Shown piece after piece: positions 28,063-37,355 of a DNA stretch of 64,000 nt. The position numbers were made by a program, and so were the translations under genes. This DNA comes from Saprospiraceae bacterium (GTDB lineage Bacteria > Bacteroidota > Bacteroidia > Chitinophagales > Saprospiraceae): contig JADJVN010000018.1 in assembly GCA_016710585.1 (NCBI GenBank), forward strand, positions 1 to 64,000. Reading direction: 5' to 3'. The notes under the pieces were generated by a model. The model saw only the letters and a list, made by a program, of their open reading frames with translations. It was not told the DNA's origin and made no database searches. Position 1 is the first letter of the stretch. Each line of letters opens with the position of its first letter.

Positions 28063-28902
28063 CTAAAATACATAAGCAATAGTAAAATTTAAGGACAATG
28101 CTATCTTCTTAAATTTTGCATGAAGATCATCACTTGTTTTTAAATGGCTTTGCCCTGATAAAAGAAAGCCCAAATGAATAGGTGAATTTAAGATTTCTCT
28201 ATTTATCTGAAGACCATAAATTAAATTTGTATAATAATATTCTCCTTCTTCCAAACTATAATGGATTTGACCATTGATATCATAACCAATAACTCCTGAA
28301 AAATCAAACAAGCCTCCATTTGGACGACATACACTTGTTATTGTTCCTGTAAAATCTTTATGAGAATCTATATATTGTCCCTTGCCGGTGCGCAATCCAA
28401 TATAAAAACTAGCTTCAGGATTGCCTTTCACCCTTTTCCTAAAATATTTTTGATAAGCTAAATCAACACTAAAACCTTTCCCTAAAAATAATTCCTCTGA
28501 AGAAAAATCATCACTCGTTGGTTTGCTTTGTAAAATTAATGATTTAGCTATATAATCCTTATAATCCAGTGAATAGGTATTGTATTTAAGAAAATTTACA
28601 TCCAGATTTTGAATTGATTTTGGTAATTTTTGTTTTGCAATATTAATACGCCAAAGTAATGAAGCTTTACTATTTATAGCACGCTCAAAAAATATTGAAA
28701 AATTATTTCGCTCATGTCTATCCTCAACATGATAATTTGATTTCTCAGGATAATAATCATAAAATGGGAAAGCCATAATTCCTAATTTATATTTTGAATA
28801 TAAATCCTTGGATAACTCTGATCCTTTTTCATGCTGAGAAAATAAAAATATCGGCATCATGAAAAAGATCAAACTAAAACAACATAATAGAAAATTTTTC
28901 AT
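28063..28902 (-). CDS. Secreted protein, paralogue of the upstream gene
   Basis: A 279-residue protein with a signal peptide (FLLCCFSLIFFMMPIFLFSQ). It aligns along its whole length with the neighbouring 283-residue protein: shared positions include GSELSKD..KYKLGI, LFLGKGFSVDLAYQKYFR, YIGLRTG, ILNSPIHLGFLLSGQ and a final SLNFTIAYVF. Alternating polar/hydrophobic strands and the terminal aromatic suggest a small outer-membrane beta-barrel. No known family is recognised. It is 52 bases after its paralogue and both are divergent from an HTH regulator. Confidence 0.7.
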   Translation of the reverse strand: MKNFLLCCFSLIFFMMPIFLFSQHEKGSELSKDLYSKYKLGIMAFPFYDYYPEKSNYHVEDRHERNNFSIFFERAINSKASLLWRINIAKQKLPKSIQNLDVNFLKYNTYSLDYKDYIAKSLILQSKPTSDDFSSEELFLGKGFSVDLAYQKYFRKRVKGNPEASFYIGLRTGKGQYIDSHKDFTGTITSVCRPNGGLFDFSGVIGYDINGQIHYSLEEGEYYYTNLIYGLQINREILNSPIHLGFLLSGQSHLKTSDDLHAKFKKIALSLNFTIAYVF

Positions 28903-28954
28903 TTGAATTATTTATTAAAATAAATACTTAAATTTGTCTTACTTATTTTCAATA

Positions 28955-29806
28955 CTAAAAAGTATAAGCCATAGAAAGGTCTAATGAATAAACTGACTTC
29001 TTAAACTTATCGCCAAGATTATCACTTGTGTAAAATTTTCTTTGTTTAGAAAAGTGAAGTCCTAAGTGAATTGGAAAAATGGAAAGTTCCTTTCCTAAAG
29101 AAAATCCGTAAATTATATTTGCATAATAATACACCCCTTGATTTACTGTATGTCGTATCACCCCATCAATTTTATATATATTCTCAGTTGTATTAATTAA
29201 CCACCATGGAATCAAATCTCCGTTATTAGTTTTCTCCAATTTTGTAATGCCGCCTATGAATTCCTCGTGATTATAAAGATACGCTCTACCTCCTGTCCGC
29301 AATCCAATATGATAACTTACATCTGTCTTCCCTTTTTCTCTTCGTCGATAATAATTTTGAAAAGCCAAATCAAAACTCAGTCCCTTACCCAAATAAAGAT
29401 CATTTACCTCAAAGTCACTCTTTGAAGGCTCCTTCTCTTTATCTGAAAATAAAATGAGATAATTAAAGTCAATTGTACTAATAATAGTATCAATAATTAC
29501 ACTTTCTTTTTGCTCTACTGATTTTGCAAATTTGCCAGTTATGACATTGATCCGATAAACCAAAGCAGATTTCTTTTTTAAATTAGTCTCTAAAAAAAAT
29601 GAGAAATTTTGTTGCAAACTGCTTTTTTGATGACAAGTCTCTTTTTCTAGGTAAGTATATTTACTGAATGGATAAATATAGATTCCTGCTTTGTATTTTG
29701 GTGTAAAATCTTTGGACTTTTCAGAGCTAATTTCATATTGTGCAAACGCAAAAATAGGCAATACACAACAAAAGAAAATCTGATAAATATTTAGTTGACT
29801 TTTCAT
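28955..29806 (-). CDS. Secreted protein, first of a tandem paralogous pair
   Basis: A 283-residue protein with signal peptide MKSQLNIYQIFFCCVLPIFA. It shares with the next gene the motifs SEKSKDFTPKYKAGIYIYPF, LYLGKGLSFDLAFQNYYRR, YHIGLRTGG and IFPIHLGLHFSKQRK, and it ends in LSMAYTF. A small outer-membrane barrel is likely; the function is unknown. The pair probably arose by tandem duplication, and both copies are intact. It is divergent from the regulator at 30046, with 239 bases between the two starts. Confidence 0.7.
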   Translation of the reverse strand: MKSQLNIYQIFFCCVLPIFAFAQYEISSEKSKDFTPKYKAGIYIYPFSKYTYLEKETCHQKSSLQQNFSFFLETNLKKKSALVYRINVITGKFAKSVEQKESVIIDTIISTIDFNYLILFSDKEKEPSKSDFEVNDLYLGKGLSFDLAFQNYYRRREKGKTDVSYHIGLRTGGRAYLYNHEEFIGGITKLEKTNNGDLIPWWLINTTENIYKIDGVIRHTVNQGVYYYANIIYGFSLGKELSIFPIHLGLHFSKQRKFYTSDNLGDKFKKSVYSLDLSMAYTF

Positions 29807-30045
29807 TGTAATTAATTTTAATAAAGAACCAATTTAAATCGACGTGAATTAAATAATCACATTGACGTTACAAAAGTCTTATACTTAGAGTGCCGAAAAG
29901 TAAATAAATAAACTATTTTTACACTTAATGTATCAAATATTAAAAAACTATAGTAATATTTATACAAAAACGAGAAAAATAAAAAATAATTCTACAATAT
30001 TGCTAATTTCACATAGAATTCTCTTTTAATTAAAAAATAAATGTT

Positions 30046-31071
30046 ATGCCAACAGACTGGAAAAAATTTCAAGATTCCTTTTTGGATCATATCAAAATGA
30101 AAATCGAATCCCGCAAGCTGGTGGACACACTCAGCGAAACTTTAAATATTTCCAACAGTTCAGCCTATAAGAAAATTAAAGGCGACACAATGTTGGGACT
30201 AGATGAAATCATTGCTTTATCTAGTTGCTATCATATCTCATTAGACCAATTTCTAGATTACAAATCCGCACCAATTCCTTTCTTGAATGATGCGCTCCGA
30301 AAAATGCCATTGCATCCGATGGATTTTATTCAAAACTTACAGAATCATTTGAATCAATTGACATCTTTAAAAAATTTGAGCTACATCAATCTAGCAGGTG
30401 AAATACCGATATTTCACTTCATGCCTTTTCATAAATTATTTGCCTTTAAACTGTATGCATGGAATTTTACAAGCTGGTCGATACCAAAATATGAAGACAA
30501 GTTTGACTTAAATATTTTCTTGAATGATGAAGCATTGATGCATGCTATAGATAAATGTGCCCACACCTACTACCATTTTTCTGGTATAGAAATTTGGAAT
30601 ATACGGATGATCGATAATACATTAGACCAACTCAAATATTTTATTCAGATGAGAGTCTTTCACCGTAAATCTATTGCTCAAGAAATCTGTTCCGAATTAT
30701 TTGATCTCTTGGATCATCTACAAAATATTTGTATCACCGGCACAAAAAGATTTGAGACTAAGGATGCTTTAAATAAATCAAGTGTCAATATTTACATGAA
30801 TGAAATCGTCCACTCCAATGAAGTAATCTTTGTATCTTCTGATCTAGGAGATCATCTATACTGTGTGATCGATGCGCCAAATCTTATAAGAACTTCGGAT
30901 AAAAAAATGACCAGGTATGCAAAATCGTGGTTACTTAAAACAAAAAAACATGCCACCCAAATCAGTGGGGAAGGTGAAAAAGAAAGAAGAGTTCTTTTCG
31001 AAAAATTATTCTCAAAAATGGAAAAAAGTAGAATTGAAATTGATAGTTTATTAAATTATATTTATAACTAA
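30046..31071 (+). CDS. HTH-type transcriptional regulator of unknown family
   Basis: A 341-residue cytoplasmic protein. An N-terminal helix-turn-helix-like region spans about residues 18-65 (SETLNISNSSAYKKIKGD, then LDEIIALSSCYHISLDQFLD). It resembles lambda-repressor-type folds in which the SSAYKKIKG helix would contact DNA. The remaining 270 residues have no recognised domain and are mostly helical, with several aromatic residues. The gene is divergent from a pair of paralogous secreted proteins, so control of these is a reasonable guess. DNA binding itself is inferred from the helix pattern. Confidence 0.65.
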   Translation: MPTDWKKFQDSFLDHIKMKIESRKLVDTLSETLNISNSSAYKKIKGDTMLGLDEIIALSSCYHISLDQFLDYKSAPIPFLNDALRKMPLHPMDFIQNLQNHLNQLTSLKNLSYINLAGEIPIFHFMPFHKLFAFKLYAWNFTSWSIPKYEDKFDLNIFLNDEALMHAIDKCAHTYYHFSGIEIWNIRMIDNTLDQLKYFIQMRVFHRKSIAQEICSELFDLLDHLQNICITGTKRFETKDALNKSSVNIYMNEIVHSNEVIFVSSDLGDHLYCVIDAPNLIRTSDKKMTRYAKSWLLKTKKHATQISGEGEKERRVLFEKLFSKMEKSRIEIDSLLNYIYN

Positions 31072-31095
31072 ACACTTTGCTTCAATAAGCAAATC

Positions 31096-32138
31096 TTAAT
31101 TCTTTGCATTTAAAATGCTCTTTTTAATTTGTTTACAAAACCAAGGCCCTCTATAAATCAAGCCGGAATAAATTTGGATCAAATCTGCCCCATGATTAAA
31201 TTTTTCGATTGCAGAAAATTCAGTATGTATTCCACCAACACCAATGAGAATTAAATTTGAATCTGAGATCTTAGATTTTATATAGGCGAGCACTTCATTA
31301 CTTTTCTCAAACAATGGCAAACCACTCAGTCCTCCTGTTTGGCTTTTTAGTTCAGCATCTGAGATCAAATTATCAGGTCTAGAAATTGTAGTGTTCGTGG
31401 CAATAATGCCAGTCAATCTATTCTTAAGAACGACTTCTATAATATCATCCAAAGCGGACGAGCTCAGGTCTGGTGCAATTTTAAGAAAAATAGGTTTATT
31501 AAAATTTGAATTTGCTTGTTGGATAGTATACAGCAATTCATCCAGTGGTTTTTTTTCTTGCAATGATCGCAGATTAGGTGTATTGGGTGAAGATACATTC
31601 ACTACAAAATAATCAACATAGTTTACTAATTTCTCAAAACAAATTAGATAGTCCTTCAAGATTTGATCGCCTTCACTCAACTTATTCTTACCAATATTCC
31701 TCCAATGATCAATTTAGAATTTGTCTTTCGAAATGCTGACAATCTTGAAACCAAAGCATCAACACCAGCATTGTTAAATCCCATTCTGTTGATGATTGCC
31801 TCATCTTTTTTCAAACGAAATAATCTTGGTTTATCATTACCAAGCTGTGCAATGGGTGTTACTGTTCCAACTTCTACAAACCCAAAGCCCAATTTGTCAA
31901 GAAGGTGCAACCACTTTCCATCTTTATCGAAACCAGCCGCCAATCCCAAAGTATTCCGAAATTGCAGACCAAATAATTGTTTGTGCAATAATTCATGTTC
32001 TAATTCAAATGTCTTAAAAAATAGCTTTGAGAAGATTGGAATTTTTGAAATGAGGTTCAATAAATCCATAGACAAATAATGTGCCTTCTCTGGATCAAAT
32101 TTAAAAAAAATGAATTTCAATATATTCCAAAACATCAA
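31096..32138 (-). CDS. pyrD: Dihydroorotate dehydrogenase (class 2), single-base frameshift
   Basis: A quinone-linked, membrane-associated enzyme of pyrimidine synthesis that uses FMN. The upstream part (from 32138, 153 codons) has the N-terminal helices and NTLGLAAGFDKDGKWLHLLD, GFGFVEVGTVTP and NRMGFNNAG. The downstream part (to 31096) has VNVSSPNTPNLRSLQ with the catalytic Ser region, KIAPDLSS, ATNTTISRP, GGLSG and IGVGGIHT. The frames join at 31697-31698: adding one A on the minus strand restores GGNIGKNKLSEGD, the conserved class-2 motif, and gives 347 residues, the normal length. It starts 7 bases after dnaX. A sequencing error is likely. Confidence 0.88.
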
Positions 32139-32145
32139 TTTAATT

Positions 32146-33936
32146 TTAATACTCGTCTATTGTCAATTCAAGTTTTTCTTTTAGCTCAGCTAGTTTAGGA
32201 TTTGCTTCTACTAACATTTCCCACTTCTCTTTACCAGAATATAATCTCTTAGTTTGGCTTTTTTCTTCGCGTTCTGCCATGGCACTATCTACTTCGATTG
32301 TTGCTATGACATTCTCCTCCCTAAAAGACATCCTTATCCTTTCATCCAATTTCAAGTCATGGCGAAGTGCTTCTCTGGACATAGCAGAACCTACCTTTAT
32401 TGCAATGTTTTGTTGAGTGACAGTAATTTCTGCTTGAGACATAAACATCCGCAATGAATTGGACTTTTGTTCAGCAATTAATTGATTCCAAAAAATCAAA
32501 AAACTCTCTTGTTTTAATTCAAGCAAATTTTCCTTTTTTTGCTTTTCTTCTATTTGAATTTTTTCTTTGATTTTATTTAAATCCAAGAGTTTTGGAATAG
32601 CAGTAACAGGCGATTGTTTAGATTGAGATGGTGATTGTGAATTGACATTTGGTGGCATTTCTTCAGAAGTATTTGACTTAACGATATCATTGTTTTTCTT
32701 ACTTTCTGCTTGAACTAAATTTTCTTTGTCATCAGATTTGGGTGATTCTCCTACTGGCTTAATGTCAGCATTGACTATGTTCAGTTCAGGATTTTTTTTT
32801 TCATCATTGGTCTCATTGACCAATCCTGCTGAAGTTGTTTTTCTTCTATTTAGAAAACATAATTTTCCCAATAAGACTTCAATATGTAGCCTCCTGTTTT
32901 TTGCTCTAATCAAGTTAACTTCCGCTTCATTCAACATATCAAGTGCAGTCATCATAAATCCAAGACCTACTGCATTTGCTTGCTCTAAATATTTTTGTTT
33001 CCATCCATCAGATCCCTCATAAAGCTGTTGCATTTGGGGATGTTTGGAGACTAATAGATTTCGTAAATGCGAACCCATTCCTTCCAAAAATATCTCAGGG
33101 TCAAATCCTGATGAAAGTACCTGATCATATAATAAGAAAGCAGATTGAATATCTTCTTTTAGAAATGCATCAATAAATTTAAAATAATAATCTTGATCTA
33201 ATACATTGAGATTTATTACAGCATCTTCATAGCTTAACGTTGCACCAGAATAGCTGGTGATTCTATCAAATATAGACAAAGCATCTCTCATCCCACCATC
33301 TGCTTTTTGAGCTATGAGATATAAGGCATCATTGTCTGCTTTTATTTTTTCTTGTGCAGCAATCTTCTCCAAATTGGCAACGATATCTTTTTCCTTAATT
33401 CTTTTAAAATCATAAACTTGACATCGACTTAAAATTGTAGGTAAGATTTTATGTTTTTCAGTAGTAGCAAGAATAAATTTTGCAAAGGGTGGCGGTTCTT
33501 CCAAAGTCTTCAGAAAAGCATTAAAAGCGGCAGAAGACAACATATGAACCTCGTCTATGATATAGATCTTATATTTTCCATACTGAGGTTGATATCTTAC
33601 CTGCTCAACCAAATTCCGGATATGTTCTACACCATTGTTGGATGCAGCATCCAGCTCAAAAATATTAAATGAGGCATTTTCTTGAAATGCGACACACATC
33701 TCACAAGTATTACATGGTTCCCACTCTGCAGTGGGGTTTGAACAATTCAGTACTCGAGCTAAAATACGTGCGCAAGTCGTTTTTCCAACGCCTCTTGGAC
33801 CTGTAAACAAAAAAGCGTGAGCTACCTGTCCTTGCTGCAATGCACTTTTAAGTGTATTGGTTACATGGTCTTGACCTGCTACATCTATCCAACGCAGCGG
33901 TCTATATTTCCTAGCCGATACTAAAAAATTCTCCAT
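32146..33936 (-). CDS. dnaX: DNA polymerase III subunit gamma/tau
   Basis: A 596-residue clamp-loader ATPase. Walker A GPRGVGKT is at residues 46-53. The zinc-binding cysteines are C65, C75, C78 and C81, the DEVH Walker B is at about 128-131, and ATTEKHKILPTILSRC is the sensor-1/arginine-finger region. Domain III ends near 370. A charged, low-complexity linker (about 375-455, rich in Lys/Glu/Ser/Asn) leads to a C-terminal tau-like domain. No A-rich slippery site for making gamma was identified. The stop is 7 bases before pyrD, indicating a dnaX-pyrD transcript. Confidence 0.93.
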   Translation of the reverse strand: MENFLVSARKYRPLRWIDVAGQDHVTNTLKSALQQGQVAHAFLFTGPRGVGKTTCARILARVLNCSNPTAEWEPCNTCEMCVAFQENASFNIFELDAASNNGVEHIRNLVEQVRYQPQYGKYKIYIIDEVHMLSSAAFNAFLKTLEEPPPFAKFILATTEKHKILPTILSRCQVYDFKRIKEKDIVANLEKIAAQEKIKADNDALYLIAQKADGGMRDALSIFDRITSYSGATLSYEDAVINLNVLDQDYYFKFIDAFLKEDIQSAFLLYDQVLSSGFDPEIFLEGMGSHLRNLLVSKHPQMQQLYEGSDGWKQKYLEQANAVGLGFMMTALDMLNEAEVNLIRAKNRRLHIEVLLGKLCFLNRRKTTSAGLVNETNDEKKNPELNIVNADIKPVGESPKSDDKENLVQAESKKNNDIVKSNTSEEMPPNVNSQSPSQSKQSPVTAIPKLLDLNKIKEKIQIEEKQKKENLLELKQESFLIFWNQLIAEQKSNSLRMFMSQAEITVTQQNIAIKVGSAMSREALRHDLKLDERIRMSFREENVIATIEVDSAMAEREEKSQTKRLYSGKEKWEMLVEANPKLAELKEKLELTIDEY

Positions 33937-33947
33937 TTATTTGAGTG

Positions 33948-33955
33948 CAAAACTA
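33948..33955 (-). promoter_or_regulatory. -7 box for dnaX-pyrD
   Basis: The minus strand reads TAGTTTTG, an exact TAnnTTTG, 12 bases before the dnaX start codon, implying a very short leader. Confidence 0.4.
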
Positions 33956-34061
33956 GTTAAAAATTTACAGAAATTTGAATTTAATAGACGACTAGATCAA
34001 TATTTTGAATTTGATACATGAGCCAATAAACTCTAGTCAAAAAAAAATGTATTTTTCATAC

Positions 34062-34069
34062 TATATTTG
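34062..34069 (+). promoter_or_regulatory. -7 box for the OB-fold-like lipoprotein gene
   Basis: TATATTTG, an exact TAnnTTTG, 17 bases before the ATG at 34086. This supports the downstream start over an in-frame ATG at 34017. Confidence 0.45.
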
Positions 34070-34085
34070 TATTAAAATTCAAAAA

Positions 34086-34835
34086 ATGTACAGTAGAATT
34101 TTATTTGCAGCTTTAATCTTAACAATGAGTTGCGACTCACAACCAAAAGTAATCGTAGCAGATGAAAAGAGTTCTAATGCTAGTCAAAGTGTTGCTCCAG
34201 ATATTCAAAAGCAAGAAAATGAAGAAATGTCTGATGATCTACATCAAGTAAAAGCAATTGAAATTCTGAATACTGATAAGTATACCTATGTCAATGTTAG
34301 CGAAAAAAATGAAAAGTTTTGGATTGCTGTGTCAAAGCAGAAAATTATAGAAGGGCATACCTATTATTTTAGAGGAGGACTTAAAAAATCAAATTTTTAT
34401 AGTAAGGAATTTGACAGAACTTTTGATGTGGTTTATTTAGTTTCCAGCATTATTGATTCAGAGGCTCATCCTGGTGGTTCTTTAGAAAATAGTGTTATTA
34501 ATGAAAATACAACAATAGTGGAAAGTAAAGCAAAATCAAACGAACAAAAAATAGAAGGTGTTATAGAAATTAAAGATATACTAAAAAATGCTAACAAATT
34601 TAAAGATAAGAAAATCATAGTTTCTGGAGTCTGTGTAAAAGCCAATTATCAAATCATGAACAGAAACTGGTATCACATACAAGACAATAATAAAAATGAC
34701 TTAACGATTACTTCAAGTGACCAAATTAAAGTGGGAGATAATGTTGCCTTTGAAGGCATAGTTGCTGTGGATAAAGACTTCGGAGCTGGATATCGCTATA
34801 AAGTAATCGTTGAAGATTCGAAAATCAAAAAATAA
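34086..34835 (+). CDS. Lipoprotein with two OB-fold-like domains
   Basis: A 249-residue protein. The ATG at 34086 gives a lipoprotein signal peptide with lipobox LTMSC (Cys about 17), followed by a Ser/Asn/Glu-rich tether. The first domain (about 50-120: KAIEILNTDKYTYVNVSEKN, then KFWIAVSKQKIIEGHTYYF) resembles NrfJ-like OB-fold domains. The second domain (about 155-245: KKIIVSGVCVKANYQI, WYHIQDN, KVGDNVAFEGIV) has the same kind of layout. The ligand is unknown; nucleic-acid or metal-centre roles are known for relatives, but neither is shown here. It is convergent with a T9SS gene, with a 17-base gap. Confidence 0.65.
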   Translation: MYSRILFAALILTMSCDSQPKVIVADEKSSNASQSVAPDIQKQENEEMSDDLHQVKAIEILNTDKYTYVNVSEKNEKFWIAVSKQKIIEGHTYYFRGGLKKSNFYSKEFDRTFDVVYLVSSIIDSEAHPGGSLENSVINENTTIVESKAKSNEQKIEGVIEIKDILKNANKFKDKKIIVSGVCVKANYQIMNRNWYHIQDNNKNDLTITSSDQIKVGDNVAFEGIVAVDKDFGAGYRYKVIVEDSKIKK

Positions 34836-34852
34836 GATTAGCTATTAATTTG

Positions 34853-37261
34853 CTATCTCAATAAACTGACGTCTCCTTTCTTCTGCAATCCTTTTAACAC
34901 ATTACCTGGTCCAAAATCGAGATCATATTTTAAGATGTAAATAAAGGTCTCTGAATTCAAAATTTGATCTTTATATCTGCCATTCCAGCCTTTTGTCGGG
35001 TCTGAAGTTTCGAAGACTTTTTGTCCCCATCTATTGAAAATTAACAATTCATAATTGGCATATTCTGCAGAACATTTTTTCACTGGCATAAACACATTAT
35101 TGATATCATCACCATTTTCTGGAGTGAATATATTCGGTACTTCGATGCAATCGTTACATTCCATGCTGTCAATGATTAAATTGACACAAGTTTTCTTATC
35201 TAATGAAATGATATTATGATCGCCTACTCCATACTTTTGTCCATTATAATCTAAAGAGAAACCTGAACAAATAGTGTCTCTTACCAATGTAAATGCAATT
35301 CCTTCTAGATTTAACATGATTAGTGTACCACAATCTCCCAGACTTACATCTAGAACTGGATAAATCCCCGGCACTTTATAAGAGATCCCCTTTTCTGTAT
35401 ATTCTGTACCTATGCATTGACTTATATTTTTTTCAATGCTTGGAATAGTTTTGGCAATCAAATTTAACTTTGTTAAAGATCCACATTCTCCTTGTGTAGA
35501 ATCCAATATCTCATAATTTCCTGGCACGAGATACTCTTTTCCTTTAAAGGTATATTTCTTATCTTGGCATAAACTATCTGTTATACTAATAATATCTTGT
35601 GGCTTAATTTCTATAGTCTGTTCAAATACAGAACTAATACATGCATAGCTGACAATCAATTTAACAGTGTAACTTCCTTCTTTAGGGAAAGTATATTCTA
35701 AATCCCCTTTCTTCATGATCGTTTCACCATTGAGGATCCATGTATGTTCGGCATTTGGAATATCTGTAGATGTATTTTTAAAAATTACTTTTACATTTGG
35801 GCAAGCTGATTTTGGTCCTGTAAATGTAGCTGCTAAGGTGGGCTTATCTTCACATACTATCTCGCGCAATAATGAAGAGTCCTTTGGACTAAATGGCATA
35901 TCAATAATATTGCCACCAGTTTTTCTTTGATAAATAAAATCTTCTACAATAAAAGTTGGATCAAATGTCATAATTTCATTGGTCACCTCCTCTTCTGTAC
36001 AACCATTCACTAATAATTTCTCATCAGTCTTTACTACCAATCCTTGGAATGCTCTACTTAAAGTCCACTCTGTAGAAAATCCTGCAATAAAATATCCTCC
36101 ATATTTAGCTTTACAAATCCTAGGATACTGAGATCCAAAATGATTGTATATATAAGCTTTGCGGATAGAGCCATCTTTTTCAAAAATAGTGCCCAACCAT
36201 TTACCTGCACCTTGTGGACCGGGTACATTATGAGAGGTAAAAGATCCAGTCTCACTGACCACTGCATACGCACCATCTTCTAGTTCGATAATTCCTTCAC
36301 CCAAAGCCCCATTATCCGTGCCAACTATAGGATCATAGGCTTTTAAAAACTCTGGTTTCAGATCATTATCAAATTTAAACAACAATAAATCCGCTCTTGC
36401 TTGAAAATTGGCTTCAAGTATAGTCGTATACCCAGTAATGACCACTTTATCTTCAGATGTCACATCCAATGCATATCCATTGGTTGATTGATTCTCCTGT
36501 CCTATTGCAAGTGTATGAATTGGCTCACCAGCAGTGTCTGTTTTCATAATAAAACACATAAATGTACCTCGATTGATACAACGCCCAGATAAGAATAAAT
36601 TTCCTTTAGAGTCTTGGTCTATTGTAAACGCTTCATCATAAGTCGTATTTGGATTTCCATAAGTCTTATTCCAAACTATATTTCCATTACCATCTATTTT
36701 TACGAGATATATATCAGCACCTTGACCTCTATCTGTACCATAAAAAGCAGTACTTCCTGCAATAATAAATCCACCATCATCGGTGGCTATCATATCTCTA
36801 CCAAACTCAGAATCAGTTCCTATCCTCTTCAACCATTTATAATTGCCATTTTTATCTAATCTCCCTACATGCATGGTTGATTTGAACCATGTTGGACTTT
36901 GATTAAAACAATAAACGATATCGCCATTGGATGCTTCAGTAATACCAAAATTTGTGTTTGTTCCAGAGCCTGAAAAACCTAAATTCTTTGACCACTCCAT
37001 CTCACCCAAACAATTATACTTTGTCAATAATCCAAACATTTGTGCATTCGGAAAAGTATCCAATCCGAAACCAATAGTCGCATAACCGCCGTCGGAGAAG
37101 CTTTCCACACTATAAAAATTGGTTGCAGCATTTTTTCCAGAAGCTTGAAAAGGATAGTGATAATATAGTTTTTCAAATAATATTTCCTGCGCTAATATTT
37201 GATTTCCAGTAAAATATATAAAACATAAAAAAATAATATAAAAAATTGGCCTTCGCTTCAT
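34853..37261 (-). CDS. Large secreted protein with PKD domain and T9SS type B tail
   Basis: An 802-residue protein whose ATG at 37261 opens directly into a signal peptide (MKRRPIFYIIFLCFIYF). Residues about 30-390 contain repeated SGGYATIGF/DGGFIIAGS-like propeller blades. A PKD domain follows at about 445-520 (TWILNGETIM..FPKEGSYTVKLIVSYAC). Then come three repeats of about 60 residues built on C-x3-Y...Y.VPG.Y..L....G.CG (about 525-690). The end from CIEVPNIFTPENGDDINNVF through LLIFNRWGQKVFET is a type B (gliding-motility-associated) sorting domain. It is secreted by T9SS; the role is unknown, and adhesion or cell-surface matrix is inferred. Confidence 0.88.
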   Translation of the reverse strand: MKRRPIFYIIFLCFIYFTGNQILAQEILFEKLYYHYPFQASGKNAATNFYSVESFSDGGYATIGFGLDTFPNAQMFGLLTKYNCLGEMEWSKNLGFSGSGTNTNFGITEASNGDIVYCFNQSPTWFKSTMHVGRLDKNGNYKWLKRIGTDSEFGRDMIATDDGGFIIAGSTAFYGTDRGQGADIYLVKIDGNGNIVWNKTYGNPNTTYDEAFTIDQDSKGNLFLSGRCINRGTFMCFIMKTDTAGEPIHTLAIGQENQSTNGYALDVTSEDKVVITGYTTILEANFQARADLLLFKFDNDLKPEFLKAYDPIVGTDNGALGEGIIELEDGAYAVVSETGSFTSHNVPGPQGAGKWLGTIFEKDGSIRKAYIYNHFGSQYPRICKAKYGGYFIAGFSTEWTLSRAFQGLVVKTDEKLLVNGCTEEEVTNEIMTFDPTFIVEDFIYQRKTGGNIIDMPFSPKDSSLLREIVCEDKPTLAATFTGPKSACPNVKVIFKNTSTDIPNAEHTWILNGETIMKKGDLEYTFPKEGSYTVKLIVSYACISSVFEQTIEIKPQDIISITDSLCQDKKYTFKGKEYLVPGNYEILDSTQGECGSLTKLNLIAKTIPSIEKNISQCIGTEYTEKGISYKVPGIYPVLDVSLGDCGTLIMLNLEGIAFTLVRDTICSGFSLDYNGQKYGVGDHNIISLDKKTCVNLIIDSMECNDCIEVPNIFTPENGDDINNVFMPVKKCSAEYANYELLIFNRWGQKVFETSDPTKGWNGRYKDQILNSETFIYILKYDLDFGPGNVLKGLQKKGDVSLLR

Positions 37262-37355
37262 GAATAGAGAATTTGTTTTCAGAAGCAAGGTACAAAATAT
37301 TCATCATTCTGTATAGCTATCCCATGATTTCCATGTAATTTCGCGATATTATTTA

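Noticed and set aside
31663..32079. Plus-strand frames of 73-138 codons opposite pyrD
   Set aside because: Shadows of the frameshifted pyrD, whose own frames have conserved motifs.
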